Shown: piece after piece, positions 25,519 through 34,823 of the stretch
Layout: every line of letters starts with the position of its first letter
Position numbering within the stretch: position 1 is the first letter of the stretch
Source of the DNA: an uncultured bacterium
GTDB lineage: Bacteria > Bacillota > Clostridia > Lachnospirales > Lachnospiraceae
Reading direction: 5' to 3'
NCBI GenBank assembly: GCA_947643145.1
Contig: CANRVD010000004.1
Location: forward strand, 1-64,000
DNA: 64,000 bases
Notes under the pieces: generated by a model
Told to the model about the DNA's origin: nothing
Seen by the model: only the letters and a program-made list of their open reading frames with translations
Database searches by the model: none
Position numbers and translations under genes: made by a program

Positions 25519-25636
25519 ATAAATCACCCCCTTTATCGTTATAAGGAGTATAGCATAATAAAAAGATAAAGTCTATTACTTCTCAAACTGTAAATCTTCC
25601 CCTAAATTTTATTTTATTGGAAATCTTGATATATTC

Positions 25637-25728
25637 CATGTGAAGAACGCTGGTTCTGCGTTCTTCTTAGGTTTGACTTAGTTCCACTTCGCATGGTATT
25701 TTCATGCGATAGTGGAACTTCAAACCTT
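25637..25728. repeat. Family B hairpin repeat, copy 1
   Basis: GAAGAACGC/GCGTTCTTC forms one hairpin, and AGTTCCACT with AGTGGAACT forms a second around GCATGGTATTTTCATGC; AGGTTTG and CAAACCT bracket the second. A similar unit in the opposite orientation is at 42091-42183. It begins at the end of the aconitase-family gene (stop at 25727-25729) and probably ends its transcript. Confidence 0.68.
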
Positions 25729-28015
25729 ACATATGAGAATGATAATAATTAATCAAACATCCCTTTTCAATAATCTCCCGTTCATCATCTGTCAAATCAC
25801 CCAGGCGAAGTTCAAATTCTTTCATATCCTTCCCAACAACATATGCCTTAATAACATCCCACTTCTCTTTTACTGCCTGCTTAATATCCTTTACAAAAAT
25901 ATAATCTCCATTACTAAATGGAATCTCCTCTGGATACAGGAATGGAAGCATTCCCCAGTTAATGAGATTCGAGCGGTATCTCTTTGTTGCGTATTCTTTG
26001 GCAATATTAGCCATACCGCCAAGCACCTTCTGGCAGGAAGCCGCCTGCTCGCGTGCAGAGCCATCTCCTGGCTTTACTGCATAAATCATGCTGCCAATCT
26101 GGGTTTCTTTTGGTTCTGCCGGAAATTTCTGATGAATCTTGTCAAATACCTCTTCTAGCTCTGGGCATGCAGCGAAAATATCTTCTCCTGCAATACGTGC
26201 TTTTTCTGCCATTTGTACTGCCTTTGCCTTTCCTACATACTCTGGGTCTTTACGGGATAAGGTAAACTCCGCAAGCCCAAGCGGATTGGAACGGAAAGAA
26301 GAAGTCTCCCCTGATGGAATTAATTCATCTGTTGTCGTAACCGGGTCGTGGATTTCAGAAACAACCTTCATTACGATATTGTCTGTCAGAGCTGACATTT
26401 CCGGCCAGTCCTTGATATTTGGCCCAAACTTAATCTCAATACTTGCATCCGCTTTGCCAATGCCATCATATACCCTGTTTTCATAGATTGTGCTGTCAAA
26501 GAAATATTTTGGCTTTTTAAAATCTGTATCTATATCCGTTGCCGCAGTCAGATATCCCTGATTTGCCGCAGTTGCCGCAATAGAACGTGCATCCATCAAT
26601 GCAACCGATGCAATCTGTCCATTTGTCACCTTAGAACCTTCACGGTTCGGGAAATTACGTGTCGAATGACGAATGGATAATCCGTTATTTGGAGGTACAT
26701 CGCCAGCGCCAAAGCAAGGCCCGCAGAATGCAGAACGAACGGTGGCACCTGTAGCCATAAGGTCTGCAATCGTACCATTTTTCACCAGCTCCATAAATAC
26801 TGGCTGGCTGGATGGATAAACACTGAGTGAAAACTCATCTGCACCAATATAATTACCACGAAGGATATCGGCAGCATCACAGATATTTTCAAAACCACCT
26901 CCGGCACATCCTGCGATAACGCCCTGCTCTACATAAAGCCTGCCGTCTCTCACCTTGTCCTTTAATGTATACTTAATATTATTATTATCAAGGCTGACAA
27001 GCGCCTTCTTCTCTACATCATCTAAAATATCCATCAGGTTAGCATTTAATTCTTCAATCGTATAAACATTACTTGGATGGAATGGCATCGCAATCATAGG
27101 CTTAATTTCAGAAAGGTCTACATAAACCATACCATCATAATAAGCTACATCAGCTGGCTTTAATTCTTTATAATCTTCCGGACGTTTATGAATTTCATAA
27201 AATTCCTTAATTTGGTCATCTGTTGTCCAGATAGAAGACAGGCAGGTCGTTTCTGTTGTCATAACATCTACGCCAATACGGAAGTCTGCCGAAAGATTTG
27301 CAACACCATCACCCACAAACTCCATCACTTTATTCTTAACATAACCGTTGCCAAATACCGCCCCGATAATTGCAAGTGCAATATCCTGCGGGCCAACACC
27401 CTTCTGCGGCTTTCCAGTCAGATATACTGCTACGACTCCCGGTCTTGCAATATCATAGGTCCGATTCAAAAGCTGCTTTACAAGCTCAGGTCCTCCCTCG
27501 CCCATTGCCATCGTACCAAGCGCACCATAACGCGTATGGGAATCGGAACCAAGCACCATCTTTCCGCCACCTGCTAACATCTCGCGGGCAAACTGGTGGA
27601 TGACTGCCTGATGCGGTGGTACATATATTCCGCCATATTTTTTTGCACAGGAAAGACCAAACATATGATCATCTTCATTAATCGTTCCCCCAACTGCACA
27701 AAGACTATTATGGCAATTTGTCAGTACATATGGTACCGGGAACTTTTCAAGTCCTGACGCTCTGGCAGTCTGTATAATTCCTACAAACGTAATATCATGT
27801 GATGTCAGCTTATCAAATTTAATCTGGAGCTGCTCCATATTACCGGACGTATTATGTGCCTCCAAAATTCCGTAAGCCATTGTGCCCTTTGCTGCCTCTT
27901 CCTTTGCAGGTGCCTTTCCATATTTCTGTTCTAATATAGCAGCACTGTCCGCCGTATCTTCTACGATTTCTGTACCATTTACCAGATATACGCCATTATC
28001 ATATAATTTTATCAT
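25727..28015 (-). CDS. Aconitase-superfamily hydratase, YbhJ-like
   Basis: A 762-residue, full-length aconitase-fold protein. The [4Fe-4S] cysteines are present as Cys370 (AGCAGGG) and Cys431/Cys434 (FCGPCFG), the same spacing as in aconitase. [19 protein letters not shown] and [13 protein letters not shown] are other active-site blocks. The length and layout match the YbhJ-like hydratases of Clostridia rather than AcnA or AcnB, so citrate/isocitrate is not assured as substrate. I chose ATG 28015 ([10 protein letters not shown]) because AAGGAGGACAAGGAT precedes it; an ATG at 28033 falls before that site. It stands alone with no citrate synthase or isocitrate dehydrogenase in the window. Confidence 0.82.
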   Translation of the reverse strand: MIKLYDNGVYLVNGTEIVEDTADSAAILEQKYGKAPAKEEAAKGTMAYGILEAHNTSGNMEQLQIKFDKLTSHDITFVGIIQTARASGLEKFPVPYVLTNCHNSLCAVGGTINEDDHMFGLSCAKKYGGIYVPPHQAVIHQFAREMLAGGGKMVLGSDSHTRYGALGTMAMGEGGPELVKQLLNRTYDIARPGVVAVYLTGKPQKGVGPQDIALAIIGAVFGNGYVKNKVMEFVGDGVANLSADFRIGVDVMTTETTCLSSIWTTDDQIKEFYEIHKRPEDYKELKPADVAYYDGMVYVDLSEIKPMIAMPFHPSNVYTIEELNANLMDILDDVEKKALVSLDNNNIKYTLKDKVRDGRLYVEQGVIAGCAGGGFENICDAADILRGNYIGADEFSLSVYPSSQPVFMELVKNGTIADLMATGATVRSAFCGPCFGAGDVPPNNGLSIRHSTRNFPNREGSKVTNGQIASVALMDARSIAATAANQGYLTAATDIDTDFKKPKYFFDSTIYENRVYDGIGKADASIEIKFGPNIKDWPEMSALTDNIVMKVVSEIHDPVTTTDELIPSGETSSFRSNPLGLAEFTLSRKDPEYVGKAKAVQMAEKARIAGEDIFAACPELEEVFDKIHQKFPAEPKETQIGSMIYAVKPGDGSAREQAASCQKVLGGMANIAKEYATKRYRSNLINWGMLPFLYPEEIPFSNGDYIFVKDIKQAVKEKWDVIKAYVVGKDMKEFELRLGDLTDDEREIIEKGCLINYYHSHM

Positions 28016-28166
28016 ATCCTTGTCCTCCTTCAATTCATGATAGCCACGCGAATGCTTTGGCTGTTCCTATTCGAAGCCGTTCCATACACTATGCGTAAAA
28101 CTTTCCAGCCTCGGCTATTAATTATCATAGAAAAGGAAGAAAAAGTCAAGTTCAATCATAATCATC

Positions 28167-28195
28167 TTGCACACTTCCCTCTCTTGTAGTACAAT
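28167..28195 (+). promoter_or_regulatory. Promoter of pyrBI
   Basis: TTGCAC (28167-28172) and TACAAT (28190-28195), spacer 17. The leader to pyrB is about 90 bases with a modest hairpin (ATGGGT at 28234 region with ACCCAT). I see no clear PyrR-type antiterminator. Confidence 0.55.
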
Positions 28196-28291
28196 ACTTA
28201 GAAAGTAATTACTGTGAAACAACACAGCAGCAGTCATGGGTAAAACATCTTTTGACCCATCATCATTATATATAGCGTAAAGGGGGTACTT

Positions 28292-29206
28292 ATGAAGCAT
28301 TTAATTAGTCCACTTGATTTATCCGTTGAAGAATTAGACCATATTCTTTCTTTAGGGCAGGAAATTATGAAAAATCCTGAAAAGTATTCCCATATATGTG
28401 AAGGAAAGAAATTAGCCACTTTATTTTATGAACCAAGCACCAGAACGCGTCTTAGTTTTGAAGCAGCAATGCTTAACTTAGGCGGTAAGGTACTTGGTTT
28501 TTCTTCGGCCGATTCCAGTTCTGCTGCAAAGGGGGAAAGTGTGGCAGACACCATCCGCGTTATTTCCTCCTATGCAGATATTTGTGCCATGCGCCATCCA
28601 AAAGAAGGTGCACCTACGGTAGCCGCCATGTATTCCGAAATTCCGGTTATTAACGCCGGTGACGGCGGACACAACCATCCAACCCAGACACTGACAGATT
28701 TAATTACTATCAAATCATTGATGGGGCGTCTTGACAATATAACTGTTGGCATGTGCGGCGATTTAAAGTTTGGCCGTACCGTCCACTCCCTGATTAATGC
28801 AATGGTGCGCTATCCCCGTGTCCGGTTTGTCCTTGTTTCTCCAAATGAACTGAAGATTCCTGATTATCTGCGTAAGGAAGTACTGGATGCAGAGCGTATT
28901 GACTATATAGAAACCAACCAGTTAGAAAAATATATGCCGGATTTGGATATTCTTTACATGACGCGCGTTCAGCGGGAACGTTTCTTTAATGAAGAAGATT
29001 ATATCCGTTTAAAGGATAGTTTTATATTGGATGCTTCTAAAATGCAGTATGCCAAAAAGAATATGTATGTACTCCATCCTCTCCCACGCGTCAATGAAAT
29101 TTCCACAGAAGTAGATAATGACCCAAGAGCCGTATATTTTAAGCAGGCAAAAATGGGTGTATATGTGCGGATGGCTCTGATAATGAATCTGTTGGAACTT
29201 GATTAA
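28292..29206 (+). CDS. pyrB: Aspartate carbamoyltransferase catalytic chain
   Basis: A 304-residue cytosolic enzyme of de novo pyrimidine synthesis, joining carbamoyl phosphate to L-aspartate. The carbamoyl-phosphate site EPSTRTR is at residues 47-53, followed by [13 protein letters not shown]; the aspartate-side blocks HPTQTLTDL and HPLPRVNEI are present. The ribosome site AAGGGGG precedes the ATG. The regulatory chain gene follows after 25 bases, so the holoenzyme is of the allosteric PyrBI type. Confidence 0.95.
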   Translation: MKHLISPLDLSVEELDHILSLGQEIMKNPEKYSHICEGKKLATLFYEPSTRTRLSFEAAMLNLGGKVLGFSSADSSSAAKGESVADTIRVISSYADICAMRHPKEGAPTVAAMYSEIPVINAGDGGHNHPTQTLTDLITIKSLMGRLDNITVGMCGDLKFGRTVHSLINAMVRYPRVRFVLVSPNELKIPDYLRKEVLDAERIDYIETNQLEKYMPDLDILYMTRVQRERFFNEEDYIRLKDSFILDASKMQYAKKNMYVLHPLPRVNEISTEVDNDPRAVYFKQAKMGVYVRMALIMNLLELD

Positions 29207-29231
29207 ACCATAGTTATAAGGAGGGATTCCC

Positions 29232-29657
29232 ATGTTAAACATCGGTGTATTAAAAGAAGGTGTTGTAATTGACCATATTCAGGTCGGCGGCGCAATGAAA
29301 ATTTATGAATATCTGAATTTAGAAAAACTGGACTGTTCTGTTGCCATTATAAAAAATGCCCGCAGCAATAAAATGGGCAAGAAAGATATTATTAAAATTG
29401 AAGGGCCTTTTGATATTGATTTAAATGTACTTGGCGTCCTTGACCATAAAATAACAATTAATATTATCAAAGATAATGAAATCGTTGAAAAGCGGATTCT
29501 CTCACTGCCTGAAAAAGTAACCAACATCATAAAATGTAAAAATCCACGCTGTATTACAACCATTGAGCAGGACTTGCCCCATACATTCCGGCTGACAGAC
29601 CGCGAAAACCGAATTTACCGCTGCATTTACTGCGAATCCAAATTTAAGGGAAATTAA
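29232..29657 (+). CDS. pyrI: Aspartate carbamoyltransferase regulatory chain
   Basis: A 141-residue regulatory subunit. The N-terminal allosteric domain (about 1-95) binds nucleotides; the C-terminal zinc domain has Cys102 and Cys107 (CKNPRC) and Cys131/Cys134 (CIYC), which anchor it to PyrB. AAGGAGGG lies 6 bases upstream of the ATG. It forms an operon with pyrB. In related enzymes CTP inhibits through this chain. Confidence 0.94.
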   Translation: MLNIGVLKEGVVIDHIQVGGAMKIYEYLNLEKLDCSVAIIKNARSNKMGKKDIIKIEGPFDIDLNVLGVLDHKITINIIKDNEIVEKRILSLPEKVTNIIKCKNPRCITTIEQDLPHTFRLTDRENRIYRCIYCESKFKGN

Positions 29658-29823
29658 CTGCGCACCGAAAAAGCCATCCGGCTCTTGATAACATCAAATT
29701 ACAGTATTGAAAAAAACAGGAGCCCTGTCCGGCTTTGAAACCCAGCGAACCTTTAACCGGGTATTCAAAAGCCAGACAGGACTCACTCCAAGCGCTTACC
29801 GCAAAAAGCACATGAAAACATAA
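29658..29823 (+). pseudogene. AraC-family DNA-binding domain fragment, frameshifted
   Basis: Directly after pyrI the sequence reads LRTEKAIRLLITSNYSIEK in one frame, then TGALSGFETQRTFNRVFKSQ and TGLTPSAYRKKHMKT in the next. Together these are the second helix-turn-helix of an AraC-type regulator with a one-base frameshift. No N-terminal part exists. It looks like a gene scrap fused to the end of the pyrBI operon by deletion. Confidence 0.65.
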
Positions 29824-29860
29824 GTTACTATTCATGGCTAATTTCAGAAGTCAAATATAC

Positions 29861-31531
29861 TTAAGATAATCCTGTAATTCTTCCGTTATCATCTACATCA
29901 ATCCGTTCTGCTGCAGGATGAAGCGGCAGTCCCGGCATCGTCATTACAGTTCCGGTAATCGCTACTACAAACCCGGCGCCTGCTGAAACATATACTTCTC
30001 TTATATTTACCGTAAAATCTGTTGGCCTGCCAAGTTTTTTCGGGTCATCTGACAGAGAGTACTGATTCTTCGCCATACATACCGGTGTTTTTCCATAACC
30101 AAGCTTTTCCAGCCGTTCAATCGCCTGCATGGCAGCAGGACTATATGTTACTTCGGCTGCCCCGTAGATTTCCTTTGCTATCGTTTCAATCTTTTCGGTA
30201 ATCGGCAGCTTTTCATCATAGATTGGCGCAAAATGGCTTTCTTTTTTCTCCAGTGTTTCAAGTACTTTCTCTGCCAGTATGGTTCCGCCTTCCCCTCCTT
30301 TTTCCCACACCTCGGAAAGAGCAAACTCACAGCCACGGTTCTCACAAAACTCCTTTACAAAAGCAAGTTCACTGTCACTGTCTGACACGAAACGGTTCAG
30401 AGTCACAACACATGGAACCTGATATTTTGCAATATTTTCTATATGCTTCTCTAAATTTACAATTCCCTTTTTCAGTGCTTCCAGATTTTCTTCATTAAGA
30501 TTTTCCTTTGCCACTCCGCCATTATATTTTAAGGCTCTTACGGTTGCCACCAGTACAACGGCATCCGGCTTTAAGCCTGCCATACGGCATTTGATATCCA
30601 AAAACTTCTCTGCACCAAGGTCAGCGCCAAACCCTGCTTCCGTAACGACATAATCTGCAAGCTTCAAAGCTGTCTTGGTTGCACGCACACTGTTACATCC
30701 ATGGGCAATATTGGCAAAAGGCCCACCATGTATCAATGCAGGTGTATTTTCCACCGTCTGAATCAGGTTCGGCTTAATCGCATCCTTTAACAGTGCCGCC
30801 ATAGAACCAACTGCATTTAACTGCCCTGCTGTCACAGGCTCCCCATCATAGTTATAAGCTACAATAATTTTGGAAAGACGTTCCTTTAAATCCTTCATAT
30901 TTTCTGCCAGACAGAGAATTGCCATAATCTCAGAAGCAACCGATATAATAAAATGGTCTTCACGTACCACGCCATCCTGTGACCTTCCAAGTCCTACCAC
31001 AATATTGCGGAGTACGCGGTCATTCATATCTACACAGCGTTTCCAAACCACCTGATTTGTATCAATCTGCAGCACATTCCCCTGCTTGATATGATTGTCA
31101 AGCATCGCTGCCAACAGGTTGTTTGCCGATGTAATCGCATGAAAATCTCCGGTAAAATGAAGATTCAAATCCTCCATTGGAACGACCTGTGCATAACCAC
31201 CTCCGGCTGCCCCGCCCTTAATTCCAAAGCAAGGGCCAAGAGAAGGCTCACGCAGCGCAATCGCAGATTTCTTTCCCATACGCCCTAACGCTTCCCCAAG
31301 ACCAACAGTTGTCGTAGTCTTTCCTTCTCCTGCCGGGGTCGGATTAATTGCTGTCACTAATACCAGTTTTCCGTCCGGATTATCCTTTACCTTTTCCCAA
31401 AGACCATCTGTAAGTTTTGCCTTATACTTTCCATAGTATTCCAAATCCTCTTCTACAATATCTAACTTCTCTGCCACCTCACGAATGTGTATCATCTTTG
31501 CTTCCTGTGCAATCTCAATATCCGTTTTCAT
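29861..31531 (-). CDS. fhs: Formate-tetrahydrofolate ligase
   Basis: A 556-residue enzyme that makes 10-formyl-THF from formate, THF and ATP, feeding purine synthesis and, in acetogens, the methyl branch of carbon fixation. The nucleotide loop [19 protein letters not shown] lies at about residue 65, and [44 protein letters not shown] and the C-terminal [10 protein letters not shown] are diagnostic. I start at ATG 31531 ([12 protein letters not shown]), which has AAAGGTGG upstream; the frame stays open to 31594, but those codons come from the arm of a family A repeat. The repeat lies directly in the promoter-proximal region. Confidence 0.94.
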   Translation of the reverse strand: MKTDIEIAQEAKMIHIREVAEKLDIVEEDLEYYGKYKAKLTDGLWEKVKDNPDGKLVLVTAINPTPAGEGKTTTTVGLGEALGRMGKKSAIALREPSLGPCFGIKGGAAGGGYAQVVPMEDLNLHFTGDFHAITSANNLLAAMLDNHIKQGNVLQIDTNQVVWKRCVDMNDRVLRNIVVGLGRSQDGVVREDHFIISVASEIMAILCLAENMKDLKERLSKIIVAYNYDGEPVTAGQLNAVGSMAALLKDAIKPNLIQTVENTPALIHGGPFANIAHGCNSVRATKTALKLADYVVTEAGFGADLGAEKFLDIKCRMAGLKPDAVVLVATVRALKYNGGVAKENLNEENLEALKKGIVNLEKHIENIAKYQVPCVVTLNRFVSDSDSELAFVKEFCENRGCEFALSEVWEKGGEGGTILAEKVLETLEKKESHFAPIYDEKLPITEKIETIAKEIYGAAEVTYSPAAMQAIERLEKLGYGKTPVCMAKNQYSLSDDPKKLGRPTDFTVNIREVYVSAGAGFVVAITGTVMTMPGLPLHPAAERIDVDDNGRITGLS

Positions 31532-31568
31532 TGTAACCACCTTTCCGCCCGATGGGCACTCTCTTTTT

Positions 31569-31728
31569 ATTACTTCGGAAGTTAAATATCGCATGATTTT
31601 ACAAAGTCTAAATTTTCGGATACATCTGCCAAAAACGTAGGTGTAGTGGTGCTACATCGAGGCTTTTGGCAGAAAGTATCCGAGAATTTAGACGAGTAAA
31701 AACTGCGATATTTAACCGCCGAAGTAAT
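31569..31728. repeat. Family A2 palindromic element, 160 bp
   Basis: Ends ATTACTTCGGAAG and CCGCCGAAGTAAT are inverted; inner arms include TTTTCGGATACATCTGCCAAAA against TTTTGGCAGA then GTATCCGAGAA, with a central GTAGTGGTGCTAC. It is 160 bases, as is the copy at 32655-32814, which it matches closely. It sits just upstream of fhs, ending 38 bases before the fhs start on its other side. Confidence 0.75.
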
Positions 31729-31816
31729 AACTATCCTGCAATCATCCTTAAAAAAATCATAACATATAACCCGTTTCTGCTTAATCTTACAACACCCTGT
31801 TATCTTTCCCTGTTAA

Positions 31817-31846
31817 AAATGGCTATGCGTTTCCACATAGCCATTT
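31817..31846. terminator. Hairpin terminator
   Basis: AAATGGCTATG (31817-31827) pairs with CATAGCCATTT (31836-31846). It follows the Nudix fragment on the minus strand (gene end at 31908) and is flanked by A/T tracts. Confidence 0.5.
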
Positions 31847-31907
31847 GTGTAGTAACTCCATCAGAGTTTCTAACGCTTTAACAATCCACTTTACAACAGG
31901 ATTATCA

Positions 31908-32108
31908 CTAATGGTATAATACCATATTTTGTAATTTAGTCAATGGGTTAAGAAATTTTATTTTATATAACCAGCGTGTAGGCTGTTCTATCCCCGAATG
32001 TTCAGTATTCAGATAAGCTTTCAAAAAACTCGGAAACGCTTTATATTTATCCAAATCCTTAATTGGTATCCAGTGCATTTCCTCATAGAAAATTTTGTTA
32101 TGTTTCAT
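31908..32108 (-). pseudogene. C-terminal fragment of a Nudix-like gene
   Basis: A 66-codon frame whose first 40 residues (EEMHWIPIKDLDKYKAFPSF then LKAYLNTEHSGIE) match the last strand and helix of small Nudix hydrolases, the part that comes after the Nudix box. The Nudix box itself is missing and the last 20 codons no longer match. I read it as a remnant. A second, different Nudix remnant is at 4316-4841. Confidence 0.4.
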
Positions 32109-32183
32109 TAAAATGCTAGTGCTAAAATGGAAACTTATGATATAATAGAAAAAGAAAATTTAAAGAAGGGAGTGTATAACAAT

Positions 32184-32216
32184 ATGACTACTTTTATGCG
32201 AGGTGTTCGCCTTTAG
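32184..32216 (+). other. Candidate leader peptide MTTFMRGVRL
   Basis: A 10-codon frame with a GAAGGGAG site before the ATG, followed by TAG and a run of T. It lies about 85 bases upstream of the CD3324-type regulator. The MTxxMR..R arrangement recalls stalling leader peptides of macrolide-inducible genes (for example ErmD-type MTHSMRLR). The resemblance is short, and no resistance gene follows. Confidence 0.3.
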
Positions 32217-32299
32217 TCTTTTTTCAGTAAACAAAGATACAGAAAGATATGTATAACGCTTTTCTTTTTAATCAGTATTTACGGTTGAAAGGAGAATAT

Positions 32300-32563
32300 A
32301 TGAGTTATATAAATGCAAAATCTGTATTACCAAAAGAGATGATAGAAAAGATTCAAAAATATGTAAACGGTGTAAATCTATATATACCCAAAGTGCCTGA
32401 AGCAAATAGTATTTGCAGCAGCTACAAACTTGAGTTATGCAAAAGAAACCAAGAGATATATGAACTGTTTTTGCAAGGTGAGAAGGTTTCAAAATTGGCT
32501 GCAAAATATTATCTTTCAGATAAGAGTATCTATCGAATTTTAGGCGAAATAAAAAAGCAATAA
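32300..32563 (+). CDS. CD3324-family HTH protein
   Basis: An 87-residue protein beginning MSYINAKSVLPKEMIEKIQK and containing a C-terminal helix-turn-helix (NQEIYELFLQGEKVSKLAAK, YYLSDKSIYRILGEIKK). This is the layout of the CD3324 family, small Mor-like DNA-binding proteins of Clostridia with an N-terminal segment rich in YIP. AAAGGAGAATAT precedes ATG 32300. The role is unknown; a regulator is likely. It is followed at once by a terminator and stands alone between two family A repeats. Confidence 0.75.
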   Translation: MSYINAKSVLPKEMIEKIQKYVNGVNLYIPKVPEANSICSSYKLELCKRNQEIYELFLQGEKVSKLAAKYYLSDKSIYRILGEIKKQ

Positions 32564-32567
32564 TAGG

Positions 32568-32608
32568 AAACGAGAGAAATCCATAATATGTGTTTCTCTC
32601 GTTTTTTT
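32568..32608 (+). terminator. Terminator after the CD3324-type gene
   Basis: AAACGAGAGAAA (32568-32579) pairs with TTTCTCTCGTTT (32593-32604), followed by a T run. It begins five bases after the stop codon. Confidence 0.8.
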
Positions 32609-32654
32609 CAATTAACATACGAGAATGACAAACAAATATGCCCATGATATACTT

Positions 32655-32814
32655 ATTACTATGGAAGTTAAATATCGCATGATTTTACGAAGTATAAATT
32701 TTCGGATACATCTGCCAAAAACGTAGGTGTAGTGGTGCTACATCGAGGCTTTTGGCAGAATGTAACCGGGAATTTAGACGAGTAAAAACTGCGATATTTA
32801 ACCGCCGAAGTAAT
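32655..32814. repeat. Family A2 palindromic element, 160 bp
   Basis: Same length and near-identical sequence to 31569-31728, only about 1 kb away in direct orientation. Ends are ATTACTATGGAAG and CCGCCGAAGTAAT. The 0.9 kb between the two copies holds the Nudix scrap and the CD3324 gene. Confidence 0.75.
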
Positions 32815-32909
32815 AAGTCAAATCCCCCGCAGCAGTCGCTAAATGCGAACGAGTTCGCGCTTGTCTCGTTGCTTCGCGGGAATAAAAAAGAAAAGGAATG
32901 GTAAAGAAT

Positions 32910-33422
32910 ATGGAAAAAGGAAGAATAATTTTTTTGAACGGTGTTACCAGCGCAGGAAAAACCTCGATTGTAGAATCGCTTCAAAATCAGGAGGATATCT
33001 TTTTTTATGTTGTCGCTAATGACTTGTTTCAGGAAATGGTTGGAGAGAATTATCTGCGCAAAAATTACTGGAAATATCTTAGCGAAGTAATAATTATGAT
33101 GTATCATACAGCAAAACTATATTCTGATATGGGGAAGAATGTACTAATTGATGGGATTCTAGTAGAGAGGGAAGAGATAAGGCCGCATTACCATCAGTTA
33201 TTAGAAATATTAAAAAATAATCCGCTGGATATAGTAGAAGTATATTGCCCGCTGGATATTTGCAGACAGCGTAATATTATCCGCGGAGACAGATATGAAA
33301 CACAATCGCAGGAACAGTATGATTTAATGGCTGAAAATATTAAGTATAGTACCAGGGTTGATACAAGCATACATAGTTCAGAGGAGTGTGCTATAAAGAT
33401 TATCCGGGAATTATTTAATTAG
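32910..33422 (+). CDS. Chloramphenicol phosphotransferase-like kinase
   Basis: A 170-residue P-loop kinase of the CPT-like family. Walker A is GVTSAGKTSI at about residue 10, and the lid region near residue 130 contains the usual RxxxRGDR pattern (CRQRNIIRGDRYETQ). ILIDGILVER-like strands (VLIDGILVE) fit the acceptor side. Family members phosphorylate antibiotics such as chloramphenicol or other small molecules; the substrate here is unknown. I chose ATG 32910 (MEKGRIIFLNG) since AAAAGGA precedes it by about 12 bases; 32898 is the other choice. It lies between a family A repeat and a strong terminator. Confidence 0.72.
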   Translation: MEKGRIIFLNGVTSAGKTSIVESLQNQEDIFFYVVANDLFQEMVGENYLRKNYWKYLSEVIIMMYHTAKLYSDMGKNVLIDGILVEREEIRPHYHQLLEILKNNPLDIVEVYCPLDICRQRNIIRGDRYETQSQEQYDLMAENIKYSTRVDTSIHSSEECAIKIIRELFN

Positions 33423-33425
33423 GTC

Positions 33426-33456
33426 AAATCCCCCGCCCCTTGGGACGGGGGATTTT
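33426..33456 (+). terminator. Terminator after the CPT-like gene
   Basis: AAATCCCCCG (33426-33435) pairs with CGGGGGATTT (33446-33455), extended inward by CCC/GGG, with T residues following. It starts three bases after the stop codon. Confidence 0.8.
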
Positions 33457-33490
33457 GCTTCGGCGGTTGGTATTATCTTGGCACATAAAT

Positions 33491-34171
33491 TTAAGGTTTT
33501 CTCGCAAGCTGCAAATCAATGGTATCATATACTGTAATGGAACCACCATGATTATTTATTGCATCCTCAATTTTCGAGAAAAATTCCTTTCTTATCCCTT
33601 CCTCAATTGCAATATGGTCAGAATATGTTCCAAGCAATGTACTATATTCATTTGCCAAAAAAGTCCGTGTTCTGTGAAACATAGCATACTTTATATCCAT
33701 AAAGCCATACTTTTCTGCAATTTTTGCTCTTTGCACCGCCAATTCCTGCCTCTGCCGCATTACAAGACTCATTAAGAGTCATATAATCAAATATCATGAT
33801 GTTAGGGTCAAAAGGTAAATTTTTGTATATACTTCGTCAATTTGCACAAAAGAAAAAGATAACTAAGAAAGCAGAATAATCATTTTTATCTCAGGACTGT
33901 TCGAAGCCGTTGGTGCTTAAACAGCGTCGTTTGCTGTTTTATGCCCCATTACGTGCTTCGCCAAGCGAAAGCGTGTCCTGAATGAAAATGATTATACCGC
34001 TTTCTGCATTATTGTATCATTGTGCAAATTGACGAAGTCGATATGTAAATTTACCTTTTGACCTCAACATCATATCATTTTATAAAGCTCATCCGTATAG
34101 CCGGGACGAAACTTCTCATAAGCAGAAGCCACCGTATCAAATGTCCACTCCAAACCTTTGGTTACCGGCAT
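33491..34171 (-). pseudogene. SAM-dependent methyltransferase split by a palindromic element
   Basis: The start (ATG 34171, GGAGGATATT upstream) reads MPVTKGLEWTFDTVASAYEK FRPGYTDELYKM (broken here for length), then the frame runs into a 274-bp element. On the far side it resumes as IFDYMTLNESCNAAEAGIGG, the SAM-binding glycine loop (normally VxEVGIGGG). The middle of the enzyme is missing; the C-terminal part (YGFMDIKYAMFHRTRTF, HIAIEE, GGSITVYDTIDLQLARKP) is intact in another frame. So the gene has suffered both an insertion and a deletion and is dead. Confidence 0.75.
33798..34071. mobile_element. Family C palindromic element (MITE-like), 274 bp, with 7-bp target duplication
   Basis: The ends GATGTTAGGGTCAAAAGG and CCTTTTGACCTCAACATC are inverted repeats, continued by TAAATTT/AAATTTA, TTCGTCAATTTGCACAA/TTGTGCAAATTGACGAA and a central region with further self-complementarity. 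It is flanked by ATATCAT on both sides (33791-33797 and 34072-34078). Removing the element plus one ATATCAT restores the methyltransferase reading frame across KM-IFDY. It has no coding capacity, so it would need a transposase acting in trans. Confidence 0.78.
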
Positions 34172-34294
34172 AATATCCTCCTATAAATTCCAATCTGCCA
34201 ATCTATGTAACACAAACATTGTACCATATCTCCCAGTAAACAAACAAGATGACCACTAAAATCCTAAATCTATACCATATCCTAAAATAATATC

Positions 34295-34347
34295 TTGACT
34301 TTATGAGTACAATGTGTTATCTTATGTTTAGCGTACAACATGTTATC
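34295..34347 (+). promoter_or_regulatory. Promoter with direct-repeat operators for the blaI-like gene
   Basis: TTGACT (34295-34300) and TATCTT (34318-34323) are 17 bases apart. TACAATGTGTTATC (34308-34321) and TACAACATGTTATC (34334-34347) are direct repeats covering the spacer/-10 and the start region. They contain TACA...TGT half sites like those bound by BlaI/MecI. Confidence 0.6.
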
Positions 34348-34390
34348 ATAAAAAAAGGGAGGGATGAATGTTTTACTGGCAAAAAACGTA

Positions 34391-34420
34391 GTACATATTT
34401 AGCTATAGTTAAATATGTAC
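34391..34420 (+). promoter_or_regulatory. Dyad operator upstream of the blaI-like gene
   Basis: GTACATATTTA and TAAATATGTAC form a perfect inverted repeat around GCTATAGT, about 20 bases before the start codon. The TACAT/ATGTA core is the BlaI/MecI recognition type, so this is a likely second binding site in the transcribed leader. Confidence 0.62.
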
Positions 34421-34442
34421 TTACAAAAGGGAGGTGGATATT

Positions 34443-34823
34443 TTGCAGCAGGTTTCAGATTATGAGTTAGAACTGCTAAAAATTATATGGGCGGGCAACG
34501 GCAATCAGGCAATGTACGCAGAAATCGTGGATGCCCTAGAAAAAAAAGGACTGTCATGGACAAAAAATACGATTATTACGCTGCTCTCAAGATTGGTAAC
34601 TAAAGGATTTTTAAAAGTGCAAAAAATTGGCCGCAGGAATCAATACATGGCAGTCGTATCAGAAGAACAGTACAGGGAGGTGCAGACGCAGAGCCTGCTT
34701 GACAGGGTTTATGAGGGAGATGCCAAAGGACTTGTTTGTACCTTGATTCAGGGAGCACTGCTTTCACCAGAAGAATATGAAGAATTAAAAATGTATTGGA
34801 AGGAGGGAAAAGATAGAAAATGA
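34443..34823 (+). CDS. blaI-like: BlaI/MecI-family repressor
   Basis: A 126-residue winged-helix repressor (VSDYELELLKIIW, LSWTKNTIITLLSRLVTKGFL, KVQKIGRRNQYMAV) with a C-terminal dimerization helix region. BlaI homologues keep their own operon off until a BlaR1-type sensor protease inactivates them. I chose the TTG at 34443, preceded by AAGGGAGGTGGATAT with good spacing; a GTG at 34434 lies inside that site. It overlaps the M56 gene by four bases. No beta-lactamase or PBP gene follows, so the regulon is probably elsewhere. Confidence 0.86.
   Translation: MQQVSDYELELLKIIWAGNGNQAMYAEIVDALEKKGLSWTKNTIITLLSRLVTKGFLKVQKIGRRNQYMAVVSEEQYREVQTQSLLDRVYEGDAKGLVCTLIQGALLSPEEYEELKMYWKEGKDRK

Noticed and set aside
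28202-28291. PyrR-type attenuator ahead of pyrB
   Set aside because: Only a weak hairpin is present, without an antiterminator pair or T-run terminator.
31532-31594. N-terminal extension of fhs
   Set aside because: The extra 21 codons come from a family A repeat arm and have no ribosome site; the start at 31531 has one.
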